This document shows, one piece after another, positions 36,691-48,579 of a stretch of 64,000 bases of DNA; within the stretch, counting starts at the first letter, position 1, and each line of letters opens with the position of its first letter. The position numbers and the translations under genes were made by a program. The stretch spans positions 19,893,234-19,957,233 of the forward strand of contig ML677334.1 in the NCBI GenBank assembly GCA_007922305.1, written 5' to 3'. The DNA is from Dermatemys mawii. Lineage: Eukaryota > Chordata > Testudines > Dermatemydidae. The notes below the pieces were generated by a model, which was not told the origin of the DNA, did not search any database, and saw only the letters and a list, made by a program, of their open reading frames with translations.

Positions 36691-39124
36691 GATTTCTGCA
36701 GAACCAACTTCTTTCAGGAAAAATTATATTCCTTTTCAGTAAAATGGAAAGTGAATGTACTTTTTCAAAACATATGAAATCTTAACAATTTACTCAGCTT
36801 TATTGTTATTTATAAAAGTCTCTTTGAGTCTAACAGTAAAATCAGCCACAACACTTTTTAAAATTTGAGCTTATTTAAAAAAAAACCAGTCCTTATTGAG
36901 AGAAATCCACTAAACTTCATTCTTAACTGGATAATCCAGTTTGCACACAGTTTGGCTTTGTCACAAAATTTGCATTTCACCTGCTTCACAAACAGACAGA
37001 AACACCTTTCATCAGTTCTTACACTAATATTTACTGTCATGAATTAAGCATTTGGCAGGTTTTTTTCTCTTGTGTACACATAGGAAAAAAGGGGAGGACG
37101 GAAGATAAAAGTGGGGTTTGTATTTATCACTGGATGCAAGACACTCTTGATCTGTTTATTTGTTGGAACTTCATCATGTTCTGTGATGTTTGCACTTAAC
37201 ACATCTCAGTGGTCAGCTGTTGGCATCATAGCTATTCAGCTGCTACATAAAATTTCTGCAAATACAGTCTTTCATCAAGCTTTGAGCTGGCAATGCTTAG
37301 CTACTGGTCTATGGTTTATGTAAACTTGAACTTCAGAATGGCTTAATTCAGATAATCAAGATATAACATCAATCAGGACATGAAGTCAGAATATTTTGTT
37401 TTCCAGAAATAATTGTAGAGTGCTTCAATTTACTTTAAAGAAAATTTGAAAAGGTTTTTGCTGGTAGAATGCAAAGGTTGTCGATGTGCCTGTAAACAAA
37501 ACATTTTGAGTAAGTAAATACAAAGTTTCCAGCATTTCATGCAACCTTGTAAAAACAAAATCTTAACATCATTTTGCTTATGTATTTTGTGCATTTTACT
37601 AAAATCATACTATTCTTACAAAAACAACTTCTTCAAACAAGTTCTGCAAAGAACACAGCAGAATGCAGAATCTTATTATGGAACATTTTCTTTATAGTAT
37701 TACAGAAATGTGTTATATAATGGAAACAATAAACCTCAAGGATCAAATTTTCAGAGGCCTTCAACCTGGCCTTTAAAACTATGAGCACCATATTTCCATA
37801 TCAGATTTTTAATACTCAAAAAAAAAAATTGAGCACAAATTACATAGTGTAGACAAATTAGGTAAGATGGATGGCACATGTAGTTTGCACATGTAGATCA
37901 GTGTCTTTGCGCATGAAAAAACTTTAAATGTGACAATATAGGGCTATAATGTTAGGGTCTGCTTTCAAAAATTAGCTTGTGAAATTGGCTAAATTAAAAC
38001 TTTTAAACTCTGAAAGTTAGTTGTATGGCTAGGTTATACAGTCCAATTCTCAGGGTGTATAGTTTAGTCAATTTTTGCATATTTTAGACCAAACAAAATA
38101 GGAGACTTTTGCTGTTGCCATCCAGAAGTTGTGTCCGGGTTGTTGAATGCTCTTGGCCACAAATTAATCTGTGTGCGGGGGAGATGATAGGAGAAGAGAG
38201 ATGGCTCAATACAAGCAAGCAAGTTGCATCAAACTGTGATGGGAAAACTTCAGAAATATCTGGAAAAAGTTAGGTGTTAAAGATGAAGCTTCCACTTGCG
38301 CAAGGAGCACTGGTGACCTAAACTGACAGAAACCTTGGCAGCAACAAGGAGGCTAACTTTGCAGAAAGAGGAAATGGGATCAGTTTTTGAACAATTTCTC
38401 TAGTGTGTTAGAGACAAACAGGCTTTGTCAGACAGGTGTGTATTCTTGTTCCAGCTAATCAGTTTTTTCAGACATATTTATCATGGCCAGTTCAGGGAAG
38501 TTACCTTTCTCCACTGAAGTCTCCTGGTTTTCTCATCTCCTGCCTCAGAACACTGAGTCAGGAGTTTGGAACAAGGTCCTGTTCCGTCTGTCTGTTTCTG
38601 CACTTTCAACACACCGATGCTCTTGAGTAATTGAAAGTGTTTCTCAGACATCTTCGCAATGCAATTGTGATGCGCGCTGGAATTAACAGGAGAGAATATG
38701 AGACATTTAGGATCTTGCACCAAAGGAGGCAGCATCAAAGAGCACAACAGAAAGTACTTTGTGCTAAGACACTGACAAATTGATGCTGCGACATGCTTTC
38801 TGTCTTTGATTTAGGGATGAAGAGAGGTGCCCATCAATGGTACCTAATACAAGATGTTCCGCTTGTGTGCTTTGAATAGGGGTGGGGTGAATGGTGGACA
38901 GAGCTAAAGCTATCTTACAATTTCTCTTACTTAGCCAATTATTTATGTGAAAAAATCCAAATCAAAGTTCACTAATAGTATCCAATTATTTTACCAGATA
39001 GGTGATTAATTTCCGCATTTTTTGTGGAAAAAAGTTCTAAAAGGGCTGTTTTTAAAATTATTTATCAAGGTATCACAGAAACCCCATTTCTTTTTCTGTC
39101 CTTCTATTCCTGTTTAAACTACAG

Positions 39125-39212
39125 GTGCATGGAATTGTTCGCCGATCTAGTTCTTTCAACACTGGCCGGATTGAGCATCTCTACAAGAATCCACAGGCTC
39201 ACATTGAAGGAA
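39125..39212 (+). CDS. GMDS: GMDS exon 3 (GDP-mannose 4,6-dehydratase), internal coding exon
   Basis: This exon encodes 29 codons plus one base, starting [20 protein letters not shown] and ending in AHIEG followed by the first base of an Asn codon. The start is phase 0 and the end phase 1. The sequence after the second beta strand, the [11 protein letters not shown] segment, is the highly conserved GMD loop that in known family structures contacts the NADP 2'-phosphate and helps build the tetramer interface. A long pyrimidine-rich tract (39082-39115) and CAG acceptor precede it, and GTAAGG donor begins at 39213. Its first codon directly continues the last codon of the exon at 33136, which supports the intron 2 boundaries. 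It corresponds to about human residues 50-78 and I see no stop, frameshift or unusual residue. Confidence 0.97.
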
Positions 39213-40360
39213 GTAAGGTTTTGTCTATATAGTTATTTCTCATTCTATATTTATTCATGCAGTAAATTGTTTCGTAGTGTATCTTCTCCTATCGATGTAC
39301 AAATCATCTTTATTTAAAGCATCCCAGCCTATAATCACTGAAGAGTCGTCTCTTCCCAGTGGAGATTTGGGATTTGTTGTAAAGTTTGTTGTTCATCAGC
39401 CAGCCATTCCTCTTGTCTGTCTTCCTATCAGAAGCTCTATTTCAATAAGAAATGAAAGCAATTTTCACATGCAATTTGATATAAAATTTTATACTTGTGA
39501 ATTGCATAAAAATAAGCAAAAATATTTAAAGTAATTCATTGGTTGGGGAATGGGGAGGCATCTTGTACTCAGTACGAAAATTTTGATGATGCAGTTTTCG
39601 TACACTGAGATGATCAATAAAGATATAAAGGGAATGGCTAGACATGCAAAAAGCTGTGTGAGGTTGAGAGAGCGTTAGGACACTGGCAATGTGAAATGGC
39701 ACTGGAGTAAAACAAGTTTTGAGGGTAATTATCTTTTTAGTTACATAATAAAATGGAGGATCATCTTATATGCAACTTTGTATGGAATATTGCTCTAGCA
39801 CTGAAATAGTTTTACTTACTCATTGGCTTTCGGGCTATTTTTTTTAAAGCAAGCCAACAAGTCCCAGCTACACCATAGCTTGCAACAAGCCCCAGGTACA
39901 TCATAGCTTGGTCATAGTAGCAGATAAAAATATAGTAAAGTGTTAAGAATTCTTCCATGTTACTTCATTAAATCTTGATCTACTTGATCTACTATGTAAG
40001 AAAATTCCAGTTGGGGCATTGGAGTAGATTCTTTTGACTATGAGAAGAGGCCCAGGTCTGGTCCAAAAAGGTTTGTTGCACATGGATTTTGCTCTTTCAC
40101 TTTTTCGACCTTCCTTTTTAATGACTATTTGAAGCTATTAAGGAAGAGTGAGGTGTTTTAAGATGTATTATCCATGTATTGGAATCCAGATTTGAGCCTC
40201 ACCAGTGACTCACGGCAAAAATAGGGGTCTGGATGAAAACCAGGTATCTGTGACTCAACATGAAGAACATCATCACACACATGCAGCTCTGTTAGGTCTT
40301 CTCCTTGCTGGACATATAGCAGATTGTAGTGGTTTTGGGGCCACTTCACTGGATCCATGT

Positions 40361-41002
40361 GCTTTAAGCCTCCAGAGTCTTAACTGAGACCAGACATTAC
40401 TCCTGCCTGGGGTCTGTAGGCATACTCTCTTGGTGCCAGTCCTCTGTCTAGCACCCCTTTCTGAGAACTGAGACCCCTGCCCCCACAGTCCGACTACTTA
40501 GCCCTTGTGTCCATTGCTGAACCTCAGGCTCATCCATAGCATAAGTAAACCCTTTCACCAAAATCCACCTTTAGGGTATTCTGGCTTTACGGTTAACTCT
40601 TCAGGGGTATGCCATAGGAAAAGCAAACAGAAACATACACTATTCACAGGACTCTAGACACAATAACTATTTACTTAGCATAAGAAATACACAATTTAGA
40701 CAAAGTAATAAATATACCTGTATGCATTCCCCTGCCTCCTTTTCATCACCACTTTGGAGAGTTCATTGGGCTTAGAGGTGAGTCCTTGAACGAGTCCAGG
40801 TTCCCCCTCCTGCACATGATTTCTTTTCATAATCATGGACACTCTTACCCCTCTGACCTTTGCTGTCAGTGCCCTTCTGCTCTTCTGCCCAGTTTCCTCA
40901 ACTTCTGCTCTTTTCTCAAAATGGTGACCGAGGCCTTCTCTTATATAACCACCAATCCCTTTTCTCAGGTGACCCTCTGTTCAACTTTGCCAAGTGATCC
41001 AT
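40361..41002. repeat. Unclassified, possibly an old LTR or other repeat
   Basis: This is a moderately GC-rich block in an AT-rich intron. It has C-rich segments at both sides (40388-40500, 40725-40915) and a central AT-rich part with TAAATATACC. I half-recognise the AACTATTTACTTAGCATAAG region as turtle repetitive sequence but cannot name it. No gene is seen; the frame at 40786-41055 has no domain I know. Confidence 0.3.
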
Positions 41003-41272
41003 TGCATGTCTACAACGAAGGTGCTCTACAGCAACATAGCTTTGGTACTCCGTAGTGTAGATGCAGACTATAGCGACGGAAGGTTTTTTTTGTCAGTGCA
41101 GAAACTGTTTCCCCAAGTGATAACTGGATTGATGGAAGCATTCTTCTGTTGACCTAGTTGCGTCTACAGTATGGGTTAGGTCACATAGATATGGTGCTCA
41201 GGGGTGTGGATTTTTCACACTATTGAGTGCCATAGCTATGTTGACCTATGTTTTAAGTGTAGACCAGACCTT
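41003..41272. mobile_element. Sauropsid 'GTCTACACT' MITE, degraded
   Basis: The left end is TGCATGTCTACAACG and the right end GTGTAGACCAGACC. The interior holds the recurring blocks AGCGACGGAAGG, GTTGACCTAGTTGCGTCTAC, CTCAGGGGTGTGGATTTTTC and GTTGACCTATG of a known turtle/crocodile DNA-transposon family. The related element at 50727 shares the terminal motif. Confidence 0.7.
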
Positions 41273-42525
41273 AATTACCAGCTCCTCTGGGAAAACTGGT
41301 TCTTTTTGGTAGCAGCCAACTCTGTCCAACTCTGTCTGTTTGAATAGAGTGCCATTAGGGTATAATGATCCCCTATTTGCCCTGTGTTGCCATCTCATGG
41401 AATGGTAGAATAACAACATGGAGATAGAAGGACACAGAGAAGTCAGCAAGCCCCACATTCTGTGTAATACAGATGCACATGAAGAACCTCCAAAATCACA
41501 GAGTTCTTAAGCTATATGAAGACAGATTCTCCAAATCATCACAAAGACAGAACCAGTACTTGCTGACAATGTCAATGACAATTCTTGCTGACCATTTAAA
41601 GAAATAAATGTGTGGATCTACTTATGTGTCGCTGCTTTTATAGAAGTTATATCACAATTTTTTCCCCACAGTGCCTCAGTCTTGGAAGGGTGCTATTCCT
41701 GTCATTGCTCCTGGATTCTCAAATTGCTAATGGTACTATTTGTCACCTATGTTTGGTGAGAAAACTGAAACCATTTCTCTCTAATGTAGACTCACAACAA
41801 ACTTCCCCACCTTTGTGTTTGGCATTTAACATTAGCACTAGCTAATGATGATTTACACTAGGGTAAATGAGATCACAGTCAGGTCCATTACGTCTGGCAG
41901 GAAAACTTTTTCATTTGAGGGCCTTTGTCTTTGAAATTTGCTCCCTTGGATGGTTTTAACAGAGCCCAAGTCTATCAAGCCTCAGAACATCATGTAAGAT
42001 GTATTTTAATTTGGTTTGACTTTTGCTTTATTTTATCTTATAAAATTTGAAAACAGACCAGTGATGGTCAAAGCTACTCATTATGGAAGGCTTTGTGTTT
42101 TTAACTTGAAAATAATCATCTAGTTGCTATAGTAAAGATCATCTGAAGAGCAATAAAATAAATTAGTATATTTTTATGAGGCATACTATTCCCAGTATTT
42201 CCAGCCAAGACAGTATTAGAGCTCAGTCTACTACTCTCAGTTTAAACATCATGGCACACATGGTAATCTGAAGCACAAGAAAATAAATAAATAGCTACAA
42301 TATTCTTTTTTGGATACCTCTCCTGAGCTTGTGAAAGGAAACCGAAAAAAATATATAGAACACAGAAAAAGAAAGCAAATCCTAGTAATGTTTGACATTC
42401 TTTCTCAATCATTTTCATCTAATAGAGGAATGATAAGTATCTGAATCTGACGTGGAAGAATCAGGCTTGGAATCTCAGGAAAGTCTGTTCCATGGCAACT
42501 ATTTTGAAACAATAGGTCTCTAAAC

Positions 42526-43163
42526 CAAGGGTGGGCAAACCTTTTGGTCTGAAGGCCACATTGGGGTTGCAAAATTGTATGGAGGGTTGGGTAGGGAAGG
42601 CTGTGCTTCTCCAAACAGCCTGGTCCCACCCCCTATCCGATCCCCTCCCACTTCCTGCCCCCTGACTGCCCCCTTCATAATCTCGACCCATCCAACCCTT
42701 CCCCCTGCTCCTTGTCCCCTGACCACCCCCTCCAGAGACACCCTCCCGTCCCTAACAACCCACTGGGACCCCCCAGCCAACCCTCCTTCGCCACTCCCTG
42801 TCCCCTGACTACCCTGACCCTTATCCACACACCCGCCCCCTGGCAGACCCTCGGGACCCCCATGCCCTATCCAACCCACCCATTCCCTGACCGCTCCCCG
42901 CCCCCGAACCTCTGCCCCTTCCAACTGCTCCCTGCCCCCTGACCGCCCTCCGGGACTCCCCCTCCCTTATCTAACTCCCCCGGCTCTGGCCCCAGCCCCC
43001 TTACCATGCTGCTCAAGCAGCGACCGGAACCAGACGCGCTGCCCTGCAGGAACACACAGCCCTGCCCCCCAGAGTGCTGCCTGCTGGGGCTGGGAGGAGG
43101 GTTGGGAGGAGGCTCCCCAGTGATCTCAGGGGCCAGACAGGACCATAGTTTGCCCCACCCCTG
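42526..43163. mobile_element. Non-autonomous hAT element (subfamily A, copy 3)
   Basis: Exact duplication CTCTAAAC (42518-42525, 43164-43171) flanks ends CAAGGGTGGGCAAACC and the complement of AGTTTGCCCCACCCCTG. The interior is strongly C-rich on the + strand. Its left third tracks the copy at 4646 (GGAGGGTTGGG, CTGTGCTTCTCC, AAACAGCC). Long open frames on either strand are compositional. Confidence 0.92.
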
Positions 43164-44007
43164 CTCTAAACAGTATTGGAGGAAATAAAGAAGCAATCAA
43201 GTAGTTTTAGTCTCATTAGCTTCTAAAAGCTATGTGTATTCCCTGTGCATTCTTCAAAGGAACAACTGATTTCAGTTTGAATAAAAGCACACTGTCTCAA
43301 GAAGCAAGTAGTGAAATTGTATAAAATTCTGCAAAGAAAGCTAGATTGTGACTATATGTCCACAATAGATTCCATATCTATTGCTTTCTAAAGGAGACTT
43401 CTAAATCAGACACAAAGAAATTTTAAATTACTGTCTATTGAAAGTTCAATGCACGTCACATAGTTTTTAAAACTGTGTACAAAACAAATAAATCCTGTCC
43501 CAAATAAAGGTCTCCCCTTTTAATCTATTATCCATAGAAGTCCTCCTTTCCACAAATAAAATCTTCCTACCTTTATCCAAACAGTCCGTTCAGCATAGCT
43601 GTATACATTGCTGCCCTACTGTAAAGAGGTATGAGGTGCTCATGATGGTAATCAGGACCCAAACTACAGCGAGATTTACATTTCCTGTGTGGAATACCAC
43701 TCAGTAAACAGACCACTGCATTCTCTCTAATAGCTGAAATTTCTGAGAAGTCTTCAGGCATAGCTTATGTAGACTGTATTACAGTGATGTAGGTGACCCA
43801 AGGCATGGATAAGTGTAGTAGGGTCTGCATATAGAAAAAACCTTCTTGTCAACTGCAATAAAAGAGAGAAAAAAGTGCGACCTTAACCACCTCTAATAGT
43901 TGGAACCTCAAGGGCAGCAACTGATCGAACCCACCTCACTTGCAAACCTGATTAATAAACGGTGGTCACCCAACTTCCATGGAAGACACATAATCTCTGC
44001 ATTTCTT

Positions 44008-45027
44008 ACTCCTGAGGGAATTCTGCGATCCAAAAAAATTCTGTGCACAATATTTTAAAATTCTGCAAATTTTATTTGCCAATAAATAGATATGGAAGCT
44101 CCAGCCTGGCAACGGGGAGCACAGGCCACTGGCTACACAAAGGTGGGAGATCACCCTGCAGGCCTCTCTCCTCATGTCTAGGACACAGACCCCACAGTGA
44201 GGCTGCACCCAACCCTGACACAGTGCAAGGGCTGAGCCTGACCCAGAAACACCCAGGGCCCTGCTCCTCTGCGCCAGGCACACCAGTTTTGGGTAGGCAG
44301 GCTCAGCCTGGAAGGATCTAAGTGTGGGGGGATACAGGTGTGGGGTAAAGGTTTTTGTGGAGCAGTCTGGGTGTGGGGGAAGGGGAGATCTGGATGCATG
44401 GGCTTGTTGGGGAGGGTTCTGGGTGCAGGGGCAATGGGACTCTGCAAGGGGGTCCAGGAGAAGGTGCTTGGGGCTGAGTGGGAGGGTCTGTGTGTAGGGG
44501 TGTGTGGCTCATGGGATAGGGGGTCTGGGTTTAGGGGGAGCTCAGTGGGAAGGGGGTGCAGGGATCTCGTTGGGATGGTCCAGNNNNNNNNNNCAACAGG
44601 GGAGCAGCTCCCCATACGGTGATCCCTCCTCCTGCAGCTGAGGAGTGAAGAGGACAAGAAGAGGGGGTGAGGTGCAGAGCCATGAGAGGTTTCTGAGGGT
44701 GGATCTGACCTGATCCTGACTGCTCTGTGTAGGAGAAGAGGAAGTGTGCTCCTTGCTCAGCCCAGCCACGACTAGCAGCTGAGCTTGGCCCAAGGTAGGA
44801 GCCACCAGCCAGGGTGACCCCAGCCTCACTCTGCCCCACCCCATCAAGGTGTTCTACTTCTCTGGCAGCTGCTCCGTGTGCCTGAAACAATGTGGCCATG
44901 CTGTGGAGGAGGGGCGTGTGACCACTCCCTTTGCTTCCCCATCAGTCATTTTTCTCCCGGGAAGCAAAAAATCTGCGGGGGGCATTAATTCTATGCACTC
45001 ACAATGATGCAGAATTTCCCCAGGAAT
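44008..45027. mobile_element. hAT-like element, ~1 kb, containing an assembly gap
   Basis: Inverted ends ACTCCTGAGGGAATTCTGCG and GCAGAATTTCCCCAGGAAT are flanked by CATTTCTT (44000-44007) and AATTTCTT (45028-45035), an 8-bp duplication with one change. The interior is G-rich with TCTGGGTGTGGGG-type imperfect repeats. No transposase is seen; the frames here cross the gap and are not genes. Confidence 0.75.
44584..44593. other. Assembly gap, 10 N
   Basis: Ten undetermined bases lie inside the G-rich repeat-like interior of the element at 44008. A round count of 10 probably marks a gap of unknown true size. Confidence 0.98.
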
Positions 45028-46599
45028 AATTTCTTCTGGTTGCTGCTCTGAATCCAAAAGCATTACCTCCTTCTTCTCTTCCTGAGTCTCAGCCAACTGG
45101 TTCTTATTTAGAGAACCCGTGACTAGACACTGAGTCTCTTATTTGACTGTTTGATTCGAATGACACAGACACATAGCTTGAGTGTTGTCCATATATTGAA
45201 GACCCTGCACACATACTATGTCACTATCTCCCCTAGCAGTCTCATATTCACATTGAAGAGGAGGAATGACAAAATTAGATCCCTGAGGGACCGAACATGA
45301 GAGATCCTTCAGGCAAGATGAATGATCTCACACTATTCTCCTGTGGGACCTCTCAGAAGCAAAGGAATGGAGCCATTCAGTTTCCAGTCCCCTTTAACAA
45401 ATTCTGGAGACCAAAAGCATCAGCAAATAATCTGTGTTAATTCCATGTCCAGGGTCTTGCTTTAACAGATTAAAAACAACGAATCAGTCAATTATTACTT
45501 TTAACAAAATAGCTTTCTTTAAAAATGGAGGTACTGCATAAGGTATTCACGTACATATTTTTGGTACTAGAAATGCTAAAACATATTTATCGTGATGAAT
45601 AAATTGGATTTTGAGATAAATTCTCTACAGGTTGTAGTTTGAGGACAAGGACAAAGTTGATCAGTTACAAGGTGTCTTCATTTTGATAGGAGTTGACTCA
45701 TGCTGATACCTCCTTTTTCACATATCAGTTAGAAACTAACCAAATCAGGAAAAAATAAATAACAGCTGCATGACCAGTATATCTAACCACAATTGAGATT
45801 TTGTCAGTAATGTCATGGAACATGTTGCATTGCCTGTTATGAAGTGTTTTTTTATATTATTATTACTCTTTCCTTAGTGTTACTTCATTTTTAGAACCTA
45901 AAGCTTTCATGTCAGCACTGCTGAATCTTGCTGTATTATCATCTACACTTTCAGCCTATAAAAAGTTTAGTGATGTTAGCAGGTGTTAGCTGCTTAATAC
46001 ACAAGAAAGCAAACTGAATTGATCACAAAATCTTGTACTACATAGTTTTGTTTGGTAAAAACAAAACAAACACTCTCTCTGTGTGACTTAATTGTACATT
46101 TAATGCTAGTTGTCACTGTGAAATATATTGCAGAGGGGAAACTGATTATAGCTACCACTGGACATTAGAAGAGTGTATGTATTATGTTTTCAAAGAATAA
46201 TAATAAAAGCCAAGCCTTGAAAAAACTATCAAATAAAGAGCTGTCACTTGTGGATGGCTTTGACTGGCTTTTTTGTCAGCTGACCATGAACAGAACTTCA
46301 CAGAGTATTATTTATGACCTACATCCTTCATACAAATTAGTAATGTTTGACAAAGTTAGTATGTTTTGTTCTTTTCTTATCCTGGCATAAGATATTGTCT
46401 TATATTGTCTTATATCTCTGGACGAGTATCCAGAGTGAAGGATAGACATCAGTAGAGGGCATATGGTACGCAGCTTTAATTGTATTCCAAGAAGACATTG
46501 CGATTATAAAATTGTAGATAGACATAATGCTGGGATGTATGTGAAATGTCTGGGGATTGGTGAAAAAGTAATTGTTATAAATAGCAAGAGAGTGGTGTG

Positions 46600-46840
46600 C
46601 ACTAGTGGCCTGAGCTAAGTAGTTGGTACTTGGTACAGGAACCCTTGAATTCTAATCACAGCTTGACTTTGGCTTTATGGTCTTGGTGAAATCACTTAAT
46701 ATTTCAGCCTCAGTTTCCCCGCCTTCACTGGGAGAGGTGAGGAGGAAATGAATTAATTTAGTTAAATTTTTATACAAATGTTTTGAAGGTGCAGAACAGT
46801 ATATAAGCATTTGGTAACTGCAAAAGTAATAATAAGAAGA
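46600..46840 (+). mobile_element. Degraded MIR-like SINE
   Basis: Traits in order are CACTAGTGGCCTGAGC, GGTCTTGGTGAAATCACTTA, ATATTTCAGCCTCAGTTTCC, and ACAAATGTTTTGAAGGTGCA near the end. The layout is MIR-like, with heavy divergence in the first half. Confidence 0.6.
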
Positions 46841-47633
46841 TAGTTTGGAAATAAGGCATAAAAATGTAAATCTTTTCAAGGGATATGGTTGAATAATTTA
46901 CCCTTCAAATTTAGACTTTGTTGAAAATCTGCAGCAGTCAGCATTAAAAAAGATACTTACCAGACAGTAGTATGTTAGATATTACACTTATTTCCTGCTA
47001 TAAATACAGGAAAAATGTTTAGTTACTTTGGTTTGTTAACAGAAGACACATTCTAGCCAAGATTTTCAAAAGTTATTAATGATTTGAATTGGCTATCAGT
47101 AATAGAGGCCTGATTTTTCACAAAGCTCTGAGTATGCTCTTCATGAAGAACAGGCCCCTCAAAGATGTCATGAGCTGGGCATTCAAAACCAGGATCCAAA
47201 TTCACTAGTTGGTTTAGAAAATCTTAGTCACTGACATTTTATTGCTAATGGCTAAAATCTGAATTTGACAATTCTGATTTTTAAAAAATCAGTAAAAAGT
47301 ATTGTTAAATGTTCCCTCTAAGTGTTGGAAACAGAGACTAAACTGTTTTGTGCTAATGGGTGAGAATAAGTGAAGCTGCCCAGCTGAGTTTAAATATCCT
47401 TGTTAAATGAAGTGCAACCAATTAAGCAAGTAACATAAACATTGCTTATTTAATCTAAGATGGTGTTTACTACTCTAGTAAAGATTATATTTTTAAATGG
47501 TTATTATTTAAACAAGTTTCTTACCCAAATAGTGTATATATTTTTAAACAGGACCTTGACTAAAGACACATATTGTTTTGAGAATAGAGTATATTATTTT
47601 TATAGTCTAACTGTATATTCTTGAAATCTGAAG

Positions 47634-47743
47634 ACATGAAGCTGCACTATGGTGATCTCACAGACAGTACTTGCCTGGTGAAGATAATTAATGAAGTGAA
47701 GCCCACTGAAATCTACAACTTGGGAGCTCAGAGCCATGTCAAA
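47634..47743 (+). CDS. GMDS: GMDS exon 4 (GDP-mannose 4,6-dehydratase), internal coding exon
   Basis: Two bases complete the Asn codon split by intron 3, then 36 codons follow, beginning [20 protein letters not shown] and ending [16 protein letters not shown] and NLGAQSHV are hallmark GMD segments: the first lies at the adenine side of the NADP site, the second at the end of the fourth beta strand beside cofactor and substrate. The catalytic Thr/Glu/Tyr-x3-Lys residues are further on and not in this window. The donor GTAAGTA at 47744 is near consensus. The acceptor is AAG|AC, and the 25 bases before it are interrupted by purines, so the 3' splice site looks weak. The end is phase 0. It equals about human residues 79-115. 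The next exon, expected to start ISFDLAEY, was not seen in the remaining 16 kb. Confidence 0.97.
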
Positions 47744-48413
47744 GTAAGTAACTTTAATTATTGAGAATTTTGAGTGGTTAGTGATTGTGTGCACTGTATC
47801 TTTTTTCATAATTTTAGTCCACACCCCTTACAGCATTTCAGCAATTACTAGTTATAACATGTGAGCACTGCTTTAAATCATAACAAATTCTACTAACTTG
47901 GTGCTGAATACTGTCCCAGTTTCCGAACTGAATGTAAAATTAAATCTCAAGTGGCAGTATGAGGTTAAATTGGCATTGCCAAGATTATCCCCAATTTTTG
48001 AGGCTTAATGTCTCTACCATTTGAAATAACATTGGGTCAAAATGTCCTGAAAAGAAACCCTAATAGAAGACTAGCACACTGTTGGTTTGTATCTGAACCA
48101 AAACATTGTTTTAAAGTAATATTTTATTTTTAGCTGATATATGTGATGACGTGTACGAACCTGACTAAAAAATTCCAAATAGCTGAGTGCTGTTCTCAAT
48201 TCTAATCAGAAACCTTTGGGATGGAACATTTAGTTCCATACTATTCCTCACCCCAAGCCTCTAACTAGCAGTCTTTGATTTGCTCCCCCTTCTCTGTCTA
48301 CCAGTAGTCTGCCCTTTGATCCTTCTGGTGTCTGCTTTGGAATGTTTTGGAGTATTAATTCCTTATTTTATTTGTATATAATTTTATTTCCCAGGTATTT
48401 GCAACTTTTAGTG

Positions 48414-48579
48414 CAGGGGTTCTCAAACTGCGGTCCCAGCGTGGTTACGTGGGGGTCAGCTCTGTGGCATTGACAGCCCTGAATCCCCATTCAATTAAAT
48501 TATCCCTCCTCCATTTTTAATTTATAAGAGGCTTGCTATATAAAAGAGGTCACTAATACAAAAAGTTTGAAAACCGCTG
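48414..48579. mobile_element. Small hAT element, 166 bp
   Basis: Exact duplication TTTTAGTG (48406-48413, 48580-48587) flanks inverted ends CAGGGGTTCTCAAAC and GTTTGAAAACCGCTG. The interior includes the GGGGGTCAGC and TTTTTAATTTATAAGAGGCT segments of a common vertebrate hAT MITE. It is non-coding. Confidence 0.92.

Larger units (their letters stand above)
33137..39124 (+). other. GMDS: GMDS intron 2, complete
   Basis: This phase 0 intron starts GTGAGT and ends in a long pyrimidine tract plus CAG. It contains A-rich (33453-33468) and T-rich (33645-33671) simple runs, a decayed DIRS-type retroelement and an ancient CR1/L3-like LINE. I recognise nothing in 33140-34199 apart from these runs, or in 36691-39080. 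Confidence 0.95.
39213..47633 (+). other. GMDS: GMDS intron 3, complete
   Basis: This phase 1 intron starts GTAAGG and ends GAAG. It holds a MITE, two hAT-type elements and a degraded MIR, listed separately. I recognise nothing in 39213-40360, 41275-42517, 43172-43999 or 46841-47600. The stretches 40361-41002 and 45036-46600 look like old unclassified repeat or unique sequence. Confidence 0.95.

Noticed and set aside
42520..42924. 134-codon open frame, minus strand
   Set aside because: It is inside the hAT at 42526-43163, with Gly-rich low complexity and no domain.
44178..44657. 159-codon open frame, minus strand
   Set aside because: It crosses the 10-N gap within a G-rich transposable element and is Pro/Ser/His-rich low complexity.
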